Below are positions 44,081 through 54,459 of a stretch of 64,000 nucleotides of DNA, in pieces (position 1 is the first letter of the stretch; every line of letters begins with the position of its first letter). The DNA comes from Castanea sativa (lineage: Eukaryota; Streptophyta; Magnoliopsida; Fagales; Fagaceae). The notes beneath the pieces were generated by a model. That model was not told the DNA's origin. It worked only from the letters and a program-made list of their open reading frames with translations, and ran no database searches. The stretch spans positions 5,995,362-6,059,361 of the forward strand of contig NC_134020.1 in the NCBI RefSeq assembly GCF_040712315.1. Direction: 5' to 3'. The translations under genes were made by a program, and so were the position numbers.

Positions 44081-45399
44081 ACCTCATGTCAACAGCCAAC
44101 CAAGCCTTGTACTCTAAAGTTGGATGAAGAAATCAAGGGAAACAGATGTCCTTAACCACCATCCTCTTCAACCAAGTCTCACAGATTCTGCCCAAGATCC
44201 TATTAATAAAGACTGAGATATGAAAGATGCCATCATCATTAGGAACACCTTGGTAGTCACCAAATTGTCTTGCAATACGACATGTGAAGTAGTAAGAGCT
44301 ACGGCGAAGCCCAACCAAAGGAACGTAGTTTTCTTTGAAAACATGATTAACCATGTCGGTAATGTGCCATCATTCCACCACCCATTGAATCCTTGAAGGG
44401 GAGAGAGGTTTTAGGAACTCAATGAACTCATCAGGATCCATCTCCTTATTCTTGAGCTTATAATCATGATAATGTTTTGGAAAATATTGACTAGGAGAAA
44501 TAGTGAGAGGATGAAGCAATCGTAACCTCTCATATAGTCATATCTATGGGAAAGAATAAGAGCATGAGTGTTGAATGGAAAAAGGAAAGATAAAAAGAAA
44601 AAAGAGAGAGAAATATTCAAAGATGACATAAGGAGCCTCGATGGGTCGAAAACCAAAAGGCAATCCATGCAAAAATAAGAGGGATTTTGCTAGGTTGAGA
44701 ACCTAGGCAAAAGTAAGGAATTATACCTAAAGGAGGAGAGGACTCCCCACAAAGAATGTTGCTTCCCCTTTATGAACTACATCCAAACCATTGAGAGTTT
44801 TGGCCAGGATCATGCCTACGAGACTTCCCTTTTCTAGATTATTGACCACCAAGAGCATCCTTTGATCTACGAAATGTGTCTCATGCACCAAGAAGTACCT
44901 CACAAGAAGGCATAGATAGAAGGAATTGAGATAATGAGAACGCTGCACCCTAGCCAAAGGAATTTTCTCAAGAGAAAAAAAGTACATGAAAACCATGTGG
45001 ATATTCAACCTATTAAGCTTGCACCATCTTTAAGCCACAGCAAGAGAAATTCCCAAGAGTTAATGAGCCAAGTCAAAGAAATCTTCATCAGTGGTAGGGA
45101 GAATGGGAGTGGTAATGTTGGGTTCACCCATGATTGCACTAAGTTCCTCAAGAATGGGGCATACCTCTACAACATTAAATTGGAAGACATGCTAAGTGGG
45201 GATCCAAAACTCAGTGGATGCACGTAGAAAAGATTTGTTCCCTTTGATTTGATGATAGGAAGAGATGCAAGAGGGACCAAGAGAGATGAGAGAATCCTTA
45301 AAGCTAGGACCAAGTTTCTTAATCCATGCTGAAACCTCTAAAGGAGTGAATTCTACCATTAGGAGAACTTACTGAGCGTTTCTTGGGTTTAGAAGACAT
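44081..45399 (-). pseudogene. Antisense gene 1 in Tat element: DUF7745-like, decayed
   Basis: Not a retroelement core gene; function unknown. The candidate start is the minus-strand ATG at 45399 (MSSKPKKRSVSSPNG), followed after a frameshift by EVSAWIKKLGPSFKDSL, FNVVEVCPILEELSAIMG, PILPTTDEDFFDLAH, RWCKLNRLNIHMVFMYFF, ARVQRSHYLNSFYLCLLVRY, LVGMILAKTLNGLDVVHKGE and, further down, NYVPLVGLRRSSYYFTCRIA and RQFGDYQGVPNDDG. The PxLEE block followed by DFFDLA and the later RQFG motif resemble the plant DUF7745 proteins often found in transposons, an assignment made from memory. Multiple stops and frameshifts are present. It lies opposite to gag-pol, between integrase and the second antisense gene. 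Confidence 0.6.
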
Positions 45400-45469
45400 T
45401 TTTATGAAGGTTTAGAGGCCCTTAACAGCTATTTTATACTTAAGAGAAGTGGCTAGGGTTTTTTGACCC

Positions 45470-45560
45470 GCGGAATGCGTACGTAGGATCAAGGGTGCAT
45501 ACTCATGGTCAAAGCCTGCGTGCATCGACTTGCATATGCACACGCAAGGAGGAAGGTAGA
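45470..45560. repeat. Alternating purine-pyrimidine block upstream of antisense gene 1
   Basis: ccgcggaatgcgtacgtagg, gcctgcgtgcatcgacttgc and atatgcacacgcaagg: runs of alternating purine and pyrimidine, as in the two blocks of each Tat LTR. It lies about 70-160 bases upstream of the antisense start at 45399. Confidence 0.7.
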
Positions 45561-45879
45561 TTCAAATTACTTTTCCTATTTGGATTATGATTCCTCCATC
45601 AAGGTTTCCCTCACAATTCCTATGACCTAAAGGATTATTCAAGGAACACTCAAACACAGATTTTCAAGCACTAATGGAAAGAGAAAAGCAAGACAATATA
45701 TAAAATTCCCATGAGTTGTAAAATAAGCACATATCCCTAAATAAAAGTAGAAATGTAAAAAAGATGTTCTTAAATAGAAGCCAATGTCTAAAATAAGAAT
45801 AAAAGTGCGAAAATACATGCTAATAAAAGAAAAAGAAATAAAAACAGTAAATATTTTGTGTCTGTGTGTCTGTCTGTTT

Positions 45880-47745
45880 GTCTGTAGGATCACTAGAAGC
45901 ACCTCTTCCTCAACCGGTAGCTGGGAATGGCCTCTGAATCCCTCCAGGACCATAGATCTACCTAGAGTACTCAGTCACCTCCAACTTAAGATTCTCAGCC
46001 AACCAAACGAGCTCCTCGTGCTTCTCTATAGTGGCTAAAAAATTGAGAAGAAGATAGTGTTAGAATAAGTGTTGAGTGATGCAAAGGAAGAAAGGACAAG
46101 ACAAGGATGGAAGAGAATTCACCACTCATGTACCTTTTGGAAAGGGATAACCCATGATATTCGGGTGTGTCCTATAGGACACTCCCAAGCAAAGCCATCA
46201 AGACCATAGGCATAGATTGACCAAGGTAGACATGGAGGGTCAATAGGACCACCACTAGCAGGGCCAGCCTGACATAAGCATTATACTTAAGTGTCGCCAA
46301 GTGCAAAAATGCAAGAAAAGAAGAAAGGAAACTAAAGAGAAAGAATGCATACCTCTATAATAGGGGAAGGCATGAGACGAGTCTCGCTAAACTCCTTATA
46401 CTCCAAATCATCCACAAGCCACCTTACATAAGGGAATGCTATTCCTCCACAGCTGGTACTCGGCATCCGTCATGGAGAATGGTGCAAGCATGACCTATGA
46501 CAACACATAGGGTTCGAAGAAGAGTCCTAAGAAACTTGCAAAAGAAAATGATAAAAGAAAGTGGGACCTTCACTTACCTCATCAGAAGAGAACCCATCAA
46601 AGTGAACCCTAATCGAGGGGGAGCTCTTCAAATCCACCTCAGCCCTACGAGTAATGAGCCCATACGTTATAGCCCAGCATTGAAAAGAGGAAACACAATT
46701 TGAAAGATGACAGTTTGCAAGAGGAGCAAGCACAATTTGCAAGATAAGTAAGTACAGTTTGCAAGATGAGTAAGTACAATTTGCAAGATGACAGTTTGCA
46801 AGGTATGGATGTGAATATAAATACAGTTTGTGAGATAATGACTGAATGTAGTTTGCAAGAACATGAGATATAGTTTTGTTAATTCTAGATGACATATGGA
46901 TGAACCCAATTGTAAGAATTAGAAGTACATGATTATAAGGGATCACAATAGGAAAAGAAAAGAAAATCAATCTTAAGGAGCTTCCAAGGCCCCACCAGTT
47001 GACACAAAGCCCTATGGCTGAGTGTGTCCAAGGAAGAGTAGAAGTAGGCAAGGCAAGTCTGTCCTTAATTGACCCTTTAAGCATTCTTAAAATCACGGAA
47101 GAGGGCCAACTACCTCAAGGACACCATCTGCCCTCCATTGGTAAAGAGGTATGCCCCCAGTATGTACACTAAGAATGCCCTAGCCATCCGGGCGCAGTCC
47201 CCAAGCGTCACCTATGGAAAAGGCTTGTAATTCGTCTTAAAGTCAAAATAATGGATCGTATCCTTCATGTACCCCCACCCCAATAGCTCTATGCCCTGCT
47301 GGACATCCAACTTACCCTTCAGATTGATGATCTCCCCATGACATCAAAGACCAGTCATTCGATGGAAGTCGTGAGGAGTCATTATCATCTCCCGATTAGT
47401 AATGTGAATGGTATTAGTAGTGTCCCACCACCTTTCAACCAAAGACTACACCAGAATAGCATTAGCATGACTCTCCAGCAATATGCGAATGATGGGCTCG
47501 AAACCCATCTCATAGCAAAACCTAAGCATTTACATGTCCAAAAACATATTAAAATGGAAGATTAAAGCAAAATGAGAAAAGTTTGGAAAACTTACCAATT
47601 TGACCCTTGCATTCTCTTAAAGATGATCTTGTGGCCTGTAGATCAGTGGAGGAGACTTGTTTAACCTTACAGCCTTATTCCAGTGAGTTAGGTTGAGCAC
47701 ATTGCTAGAAATCACGTAAGAGGTATTCTTGGACTTGGGTGCCAT
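45880..47745 (-). pseudogene. Antisense gene 2 in Tat element: plant mobile domain-like, spliced, decayed
   Basis: Plant mobile domain (PMD, aminotransferase-like) proteins include host MAIN/MAIL1 and many transposon-borne relatives. Six exon-like parts on the minus strand: exon 1 47745-47596 (MAPKSKNTSYVISSNVLNLT, ends before GTAAGT); exon 2 47521-about 46976 (EMGFEPIIRILLESHANAIL, SLVERWWDTTNTIHI, NREMIMTPHDFHRMTGL, ARMARAFLVYILGAYLFTNG, CQLVGPWKLL); exon 3 about 46687-46578 (CWAITYGLITRRAEVDLKSS, before GTAAGT); exon 4 46494-46353; exon 5 46268-46134; exon 6 from about 46029. Most boundaries have GT and AG. WW before D/T-H-F and the LLG...LF.NG...W spacing fit PMD. Stops such as TGA, TAG and TAA mostly look like C-to-T or G-to-A changes. 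Introns were identified by eye. Confidence 0.7.
46695..46866. repeat. Short tandem repeat, unit about 27 bp
   Basis: agtttgcaagatgagtaagt and variants (aatttgcaagataagtaag) recur about six times. It lies in the intron between exons 2 and 3 of antisense gene 2. Confidence 0.85.
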
Positions 47746-49057
47746 TGAAGAAGATGAGAGAGTTCGAGAGAGAGAGATTTTAGAGATTGTGAGAGGTGCA
47801 AAAATGAGAGAGAGGCAGAAGGTTTTTTTAGAGAAAAAAAAAATGGAAGTTGGAGAGTTAGAGAGAAAATGAAGGAATGAGGAAGATGAAGAGAAATAAG
47901 AAGAAAAATAAATGGTTGGTAACCATTGGGAAAATATAAAGAGGCGGGAAGGCACCTGGTGATTAAACTATGTGTAGTTTAGGCCCCCCTACCCCCACTA
48001 AACTACATGTAGTTTAGTTATATAAAAAAATTCCAACTATCCCTAGTGGGTAATCAAAAGGTAGTAAATAGAAAGGAAAGTTCAAAAATTCAACTAAAAA
48101 TAGCAAAAATACCCTTAGTTGGGTAAAAGGCACAAGGATTCTCTAAGCATCCCCAGTGGAATTGAAAAGATCAAGAACATCCCTCAGCAAATTGGAAATC
48201 ACAAAGGTAGCTCCCTCGTAAGTTAAGACCATTAACCAAAACCCTAGTAACTTACAAATACACAGTTTTTCCCAAGTATTATGGAGGACTCTTCTAAGGG
48301 TCCAAGGCAAAAAGGCAACTCCCTCGAGGGTTGTGAAGAAAAGAATTTACCCATGGAATTGAGGAAACTCCCTCATGAGTAGAATCAATACCAGTTCCCT
48401 AGTGAGTTATGAAGGAGAAGAAGAGAATTTTTTTTCCAAAGGACTACACACCATTAGAGGCTTCCTTCTGAGTCAAAATCACCAAGACGGCTCCCCCGTG
48501 GGCCATCAACATTTATCAGCAAAGTTATTTTCCCTAGTAGATCACATACCAAGAACTTCCTCATGAGTTAGAAACACCAAGAACTTGTACACATATCCTC
48601 CTGGAATTGAATATTTAGGCACAGATCCTATACCAGTCAGAAGAGAAGAATACAAAACTTGCACATATAACCTTTGGCAATTGAATATGCATGCAGAGAT
48701 CCTATACCAGAAGAGAAGAATACAAAACTTGTGCACATATCCTCTGGGAATTGAATATGCAGGCACAGACCCTATACAGGCCAGATTTTTGTGCACATAT
48801 TCCAAAGGAATTGAATATACATGCATAATGGAAGAGGTAGAGATAGAAACCAAGGTCACCCCAAGGCAAGAGTCTCATCAAAGTAGGTAGAGATGGATAT
48901 GGAAGACAAGTATTACATAGAGGCGCAGACCACTTGGAGAAGTTTGAGCCAAGAGCCCTAGATAGACACAACAGATATATATCCTTTTTAAGCTCGTAAG
49001 AGCACCTTGTTCATTTTGTTAACGGTTGCGCCATTGGCCATGTTTGTTTTTCTTTTT
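47746..49057 (+). mobile_element. Tat element 3' region with two repeat arrays, non-coding
   Basis: The upstream part (47746-47960) is purine-rich and would be the 5' flank of antisense gene 2. Then come about ten copies of a ccctMgtgagtt-like motif (48030-48560) and four copies of a 65-70 bp unit (48589-48830) containing cacatatcctctgggaattg. ORFs on both strands here are repeat translations. Confidence 0.65.
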
Positions 49058-49132
49058 AAGTGACCCTAGGATAGTGAGTCACTTGCCTTTTGCTTGTAAT
49101 TGGAAAAACAGGTTCTGGGATAGTGAACCTGT
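49058..49132 (+). repeat. Two hairpins with GGATAGT loop
   Basis: Hairpin 1: AAGTGAC (49058-49064) pairs with GTCACTT (49078-49084), loop cctaggatagtga. Hairpin 2: ACAGGTTC (49108-49115) pairs with GAACCTGT (49125-49132), loop tgggatagt. The stems are perfect and unrelated to each other or to those at 1133-1265, while the loop core is shared. They lie about 200-270 bases before LTR-III. Confidence 0.75.
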
Positions 49133-49317
49133 CATTGCTTATTTCCCAATTAACGAAGGTGGGAATTCAAACATACAAATTCCACACAATCCTAGGGATT
49201 TGCAACCCGCCCCATGTATGCATGTTTTGTGCCATATGCGTGGGAGCTTGAGCTGTACGTTGAAACAAAATGTTTTGTCTCTTATTCTTTGGATTTCATT
49301 AGCTGAGCTCACAAATC

Positions 49318-49331
49318 AATAAAGGGGCATC
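49318..49331 (+). promoter_or_regulatory. Polypurine tract of Tat element
   Basis: aataaaggggcatc directly before TGTAGACAC of LTR-III; the equivalent tracts precede LTR-II and the truncated LTR at 1545. Confidence 0.8.
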
Positions 49332-51040
49332 TGTAGACACTAAATTTCAAACCCCTTATGACTCAGGCCCTCATTCCCCAATGATGTTGGAATATTAAAC
49401 CCCAAGGTTGGTTTAAGGCTCAATCAAATTGAAATTGACTTGAGGAAAGTGTTTTCGGGAAAATATAACTTTTTTATGAACTAAATAAATCTATTTTTGA
49501 AAAATTAAGGCTAAGAAACCCTAGGGCTGGCGTACACATACACGCATATGCGCACACATGTCCTGAAGCTATGTGCACATGTATAATACATGCGTACACT
49601 TATATGGGCATGCGCACGCATGTTAGGGTTCCAGAAACTATGCAAGACAAGTTTTTCAGCATTAAGTGTGAGGTTTGGAATGAATCACACATCATCTAAG
49701 AGTCGTTCCAAACCCCCATTTTTCAACTATATAAAGCCATACGTAGTAGCTTTTCAAAACACACTGAAAATCCTAAAGAAAAACACAATATTCATTAGAA
49801 ATAGTGAATCAAAGAGGGTGTTTTTCACAAACATCCTCAAGTGAATATTTTTTTGATTAAGGCCTTTTTTGGCCTTGATCTTCGAGTTTCAAGTTTACTA
49901 ATCACTTTGTATTTTATTATGAATAGATTTAATTGAGGGGAACGGTCAAAATCAAGCCAAAGAGCTTTGTGTTTTGGGATATATGTTCTAAGTCCTTTTC
50001 CTTTCTTTTCTTGCTATTTTTCTTGTTTAGTTATGTTATGATATGTTTGTTTAGTTTAAGTTTGCTTCATTTCTTTGTTCTAAGCATGTTTGGTTGTTAG
50101 ATTTTGTTTCTACTCTATTTCCGTACTTGCTTTTCCAGGTTAGGGTTTAGGGTGAGTATGCGTACGCATAAAACTGAGCTGCGCACGTAGGCTCTATGCA
50201 TACACATGCATACTTTTTCCCAGAACCCTAATTTGGACCTTTTCTACTTTATTTATTTAACATGCTTCTTTCTCGTCTTGTTTTATCCTTATAAGTCTCT
50301 GCTTCTCTGTTTGTTTGTTTGCTTGTCCTTAACATGTTAGATTAAAGTTTCTTTTCTTCTCTTACTTTGAGATGCCATGAAAATGTATATGGTATGACCA
50401 TACATTTATGAATAGGTGTTGTATGGTAGCAAGGAAAGTAAGGTAAGGCATGCATTCATATGAACATGCATTTGTTTAGAGATTTGATTTTAATCTTGCC
50501 TGATGAACATAAATGTATTGGATATGATAACATGTTTGTTTGATCTTAACATGCCTATGTATTTGTCTTGGATATCTTATATGTTTGTTTGCTTGCTGTC
50601 ATGTCTATGTTTTGCCTTGGCCATGATATGATGCCATACATGATGAAATGTTTGATAGGAGCATGCTAGGTTTTGAGATGTGATAAGATTACATGACAGA
50701 TGTATGTCAGGGTTTTGGGATGAAAATGTCATGTTGTATGCTTATATGTATGCTAGTATGTGTGTGAGTATAGAATACAATATTGAATTTTCCTCTAACA
50801 AGATTAAGACGTAAGATACAATGAGTGGAAACCGACCCATAGCTCAAGTGGTCTTGAGTGCCTAACACCTTCCCAAGCCATACCTAAACTTTGAACTCAT
50901 ACTCTGGTGTTAAGATCAACCCTTCCACGTAAGGGTGCTATATATATGGTTCCTAGACCTAATCTAGGTGGCGACTCCAACTTCCCTTCTCCGCCTCAGT
51001 CCACTCGATCGAGGTGTATACCCCTCCCGTTGTGCCTACA
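49332..51040 (+). mobile_element. Tat-type Ty3/gypsy LTR (LTR-III, 3' LTR)
   Basis: Starts TGTAGACACTAAATTTCAAA, ends TTGTGCCTACA; about 1.71 kb. A TATA-like ctatataaag at 49728-49737 suggests the promoter position. Alternating purine-pyrimidine blocks lie at 49527-49625 and 50155-50215. It is the 3' partner of LTR-II for the large nested element. After it comes MULE coding sequence, so the Tat element inserted into the MULE or recombined with it; the left flank of that insertion is not identified. Confidence 0.85.
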
Positions 51041-51547
51041 AGGATCTCAAATTTGCATCACATGTAGTTTTCAAGAAGGCACTAAAGAATGGTTTGCTAA
51101 AGAAAAACATGATTTTGAGTATAAGCACAATGATAAGTGGAGAGTGACAGTTGTATTTAAAAAACAAATGTTGTTGGAAGATACATGCATCCCAAACACA
51201 AATGGGAGATGCCTTTCAAATCAAAAGTTTTAAAAGCATACATACATGTGGCAAGGATCATAAGAATAGTAAGATTTCTTCAAGGTGGCCAGCCAATAAA
51301 TATTTGTCATTCTTTAGAGATGATTATACTTGGACAGCAAATGCATTGAAGGGTGCAGTGCTTAGGGGCCATAAAGTTGATGTGACTTTGGACCTATGTT
51401 ATAAGGCCAAGAGAGTGGCCTTCATGATGATACATGGTGCTAAGGAGAAGTAGTTTGAAAGACTTTGGGACTATGCAGCTGCTATTAGGAATCGATTGTA
51501 GGTAGCACAGTGAAGAAACAAACTACGAATAATGTGTATGAAAGAAT

Positions 51548-52927
51548 TGATGGAAATATGCATGTACACAACGGAAAAATAACGGATTCACTTCATTCGT
51601 AAAAGTTAACATGTACTATATAAGTTTCAGAATTTGAGAACAAGAGAGTGTACCTTGGAGTGGTGAATTTCAAAAACCGAAGATCAGAAGCACTTGGGAA
51701 CACTTTCAATCTTCATTCAAATTCCACTAACGTCCAAGATGTGTGGTCTCTCAATCAGTTCCAAAGGAAGAATGTCAAAAAATGTCTAACAATTCTTACA
51801 CCACTTCGAAATAGTGTTCTTACTATTCTCTACAGAAAATTTTGTATATTTCTCCCTTTGTATCTAACTGATTATCTAATTGGGTTGGCCTTTCGGGCCT
51901 TTCCAATTGGGCTTAAGTGTGTGGCTTGGAGTGGGACCAATAAGACACTAGCTCCAATAGGCCTTGGGCTTTTCTATCAACTCTTGACAAGTCCAAAGTT
52001 ACCATTCACTATATTTAATACCACTATATAAATATAGTTGCACTCTAGGCCTTATTTACAAATTATATCCCAAGACTTTATTGTACATGCAACCCCTTCA
52101 TAAAATATTCATAGTAATACAAAGTCATGAATGTAGACTGCCACTTTGTAGATTACTACATCTTAATTCCTTGAGTACTCAGTTTAATCCTTTAAGTTAT
52201 TCATCATATATTCATGAAATCCAATTCCATAAATATATACTTTAGTATCTCCTTACTAAAGTGGTTAGGCCTAACTTTCTGAATAACAAACCCATTAAAC
52301 TTATCTCAAGGGAATATTTTGTATCTCCGTTAAGAGACTATGAATTTCATCTTGAGAATATATGTTCCATCAACATTAAACGTGGTTGCCCAACATACTA
52401 AGGTTTTGACCGTTACTTTAGATCTCACTCCTGATATATCAAAACAACCTACACCTCATGATCAAGTCCATTATTCTCTCAAGATTAAGAGTTCATGCAA
52501 ATACAAGTCGTGAGTTTATTATTCATTTAACAGTCTTTAGGAGAATAATAAATCTCATAGTGGTTCAGTTCAATATGTTTTAACTCTTAAAACATATCAA
52601 AATACCAACTAGAAATCTCCATTTCCACGATCAAGATAAATCATCTTAGTTGATATGTTATAGTCTTCACAGATGAAATGCCCAATTTTATCACCAATTA
52701 CGAACTACATTTTGAGTTTACAAGGAACTTATGATTTACATCTTCTGTGACTAAATCACATACAATGCATCTCATGGGCTATATGATAATGTCTCAATAT
52801 TCATGTTACCATTATTTTAGATAAAATAAAACTACTTTATTAATCACAACATTAAGTCATACATAATGTCATACATAATAACATACATAGCATCATGCAA
52901 TAGGATTTAAGGGCACTAATCCTAACA
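51548..52927 (-). mobile_element. Solo copia LTR (1380 bp), TSD AGAAT, in MULE transposase
   Basis: Minus-strand start TGTTAGGATTAGTGCCCTTA (52927). AGAAT flanks it at 51543-51547 and 52928-52932; removing the LTR and one AGAAT restores the transposase frame across the junction (VYER into ICVCIDACRRG). Same family as 24957-26383, opposite orientation. Confidence 0.95.
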
Positions 52928-53517
52928 AGAATTTGTGTTTGTATTGATGCTTGTAGAAGGGGATTCTTAGCAGGTTGTAATCCACTTATTGGGATAGATG
53001 GTTGTCATTCGAAGGGGACAATAGGGGGACAGTTGTTGGTTGCTATTGGAGAGGATGGGAATGATAATATCTTCCCAATCGCTTATGTTATCATTGAAAT
53101 TGAGAATAAAAGCTCTTGGACTTGGTTTCTACAATGTCTGTTGGATGATATCAAACATGTGGATGAGAATGGATGGGTCTTTATCTCAAACCGACAAAAG
53201 GCAAGAAACAATTAATGTTCATGTGAATTATTTATTTAGGCATTTACATGCAAATTTCAAGAAGGATTTTCCAGGGAAGGTACTCAAAGATGCAATGTGG
53301 AGTGCTGCTAGGGCAGCAACAAAGAAATCTTCTAACTTCCACATGGATGAGTTTAATAAGCTAGATATGAAGGAATATAAGTGGCTTGTGAAGTTATATG
53401 TGAGAACATGGAGCAGACATGCTTTTAATCCAAGAAGCAAGAGTGCCACTCTAGTAAATAATAAAGCAGAGTCTTTCAATGCTTGGATTTTGGAGGCTAG
53501 GGATTAACTAGTGTTGA

Positions 53518-53583
53518 CAATGATGGAGATCATAAGAATGATGGAGATCATAAGAGTGATGGAGATCATAAGAGTGATGTTGA
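53518..53583 (+). repeat. In-frame minisatellite in MULE transposase
   Basis: The unit atggagatcataagagtg with a few flanking bases repeats three to four times, giving repeated M-E-I-I-R in one frame. It sits between the DDE core and the SWIM domain. Confidence 0.85.
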
Positions 53584-54459
53584 TGCAAAGGTTGCAACCA
53601 AAAGAAATCATATGAGAAGGTATGAAGGGAGGGTTTGTCCAAGAATCCATAAGAAGCTTGAGAGGAGAAAAAGAGAGGTTGGACAATGCATTTCTCATTG
53701 GAATGGAAAGTCCAAATATAAGGTGGAGTATATTTATGGTGGAAGATATATGGTGGACTTGAATGAGAGGACTTGTGGTTGTAGGAGATGGGGATTGAGT
53801 GGAATCCCATGTTTTCATGCTGCTGCTGCAATAATTAAGCATGGAGAGCAACTTGAGAATTATGTAGACATTGCTTACAATAAGGAGACATTCCTAAGTT
53901 GTTACCAATGGATGGTAAGCCCACTTCCAAGCCATGAATGCTGGCCAAGAACACCCTCTAACCCAATCAAGCCCCCAAAATTTACAAATAAAGTAGGCAA
54001 GCGTAAAAAAGTAAGAAAGAGGGAGGCAGAAGAACCTATTAATGCATCTTGGGTAAGCAAGAAAGGAACTACCATGAAATGTCGGAATTGTTTCCAATGG
54101 GGCCATAATCAAAGAACATGCAAAGCTCTTGATAACACCAACAAGAAGGCTTATAAAAAGAAAACGAAAGGGTGATCAAGACAATCATCTACGTCTGGAG
54201 CTAAAGGGAGTAAAAAATTACTAGTAAATTTCAAGTACTACTACTTTGAACTTTTCATTCAAATGGTTTCATTGATTGAATTTTTATTGTATTGTTGTAT
54301 ATTATATTGGTTTCTCAGAAATCAAATATGGATACTCAAAAATCAAGTCAAAGTCATACAAAGGACAATAGTAGTGAAAGCATAGACAAGGGATAGGCTA
54401 AGATCTAGTGGTAGCAAGAAGAAAACTAATTTTTTAGTTTGATATTTTGTTTAGTGATA

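Larger units (their letters stand above)
51041..54175 (+). pseudogene. MULE (Mutator-like) transposase, interrupted and decayed
   Basis: Cut-and-paste transposase. In order: N-terminal MuDR region (WKIHASQTQMGDAFQIKSFK, IHTCGKDHKNSKIS, RWPANKYLSFFRDD, VTLDLCYKAKRVAFMMIHGA), solo LTR at 51548, then core CRRGFLAGCNPLIGIDGCHS, TIGGQLLVAIGEDGNDNIFP and NKSSWTWFLQCLL. The first catalytic Asp is in IDG; the second position reads ISNRQK, where ISDRQK is usual; the Glu lies in NNKAESFN. A frameshift near 53210 and a stop at about 53507 break it. The C-terminus (53612-54175) has a SWIM zinc finger (CGCRRWGLSGIPCFH) and a zinc knuckle (CRNCFQWGHNQRTC). The 5' end is cut at 51041 by the Tat LTR. Terminal inverted repeats were not found. 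Confidence 0.9.

Noticed and set aside
46527..47096. 189-residue minus ORF as a gene
   Set aside because: It reads through the predicted intron between exons 2 and 3; only its last part (exon 3) is coding.
48589..48830. CRISPR-like array
   Set aside because: Units are contiguous degenerate tandem repeats without unique spacers, in plant nuclear DNA.
48585..48890. ORFs on both strands near 48.6-48.9 kb
   Set aside because: Both are translations of tandem 65-70 bp units.
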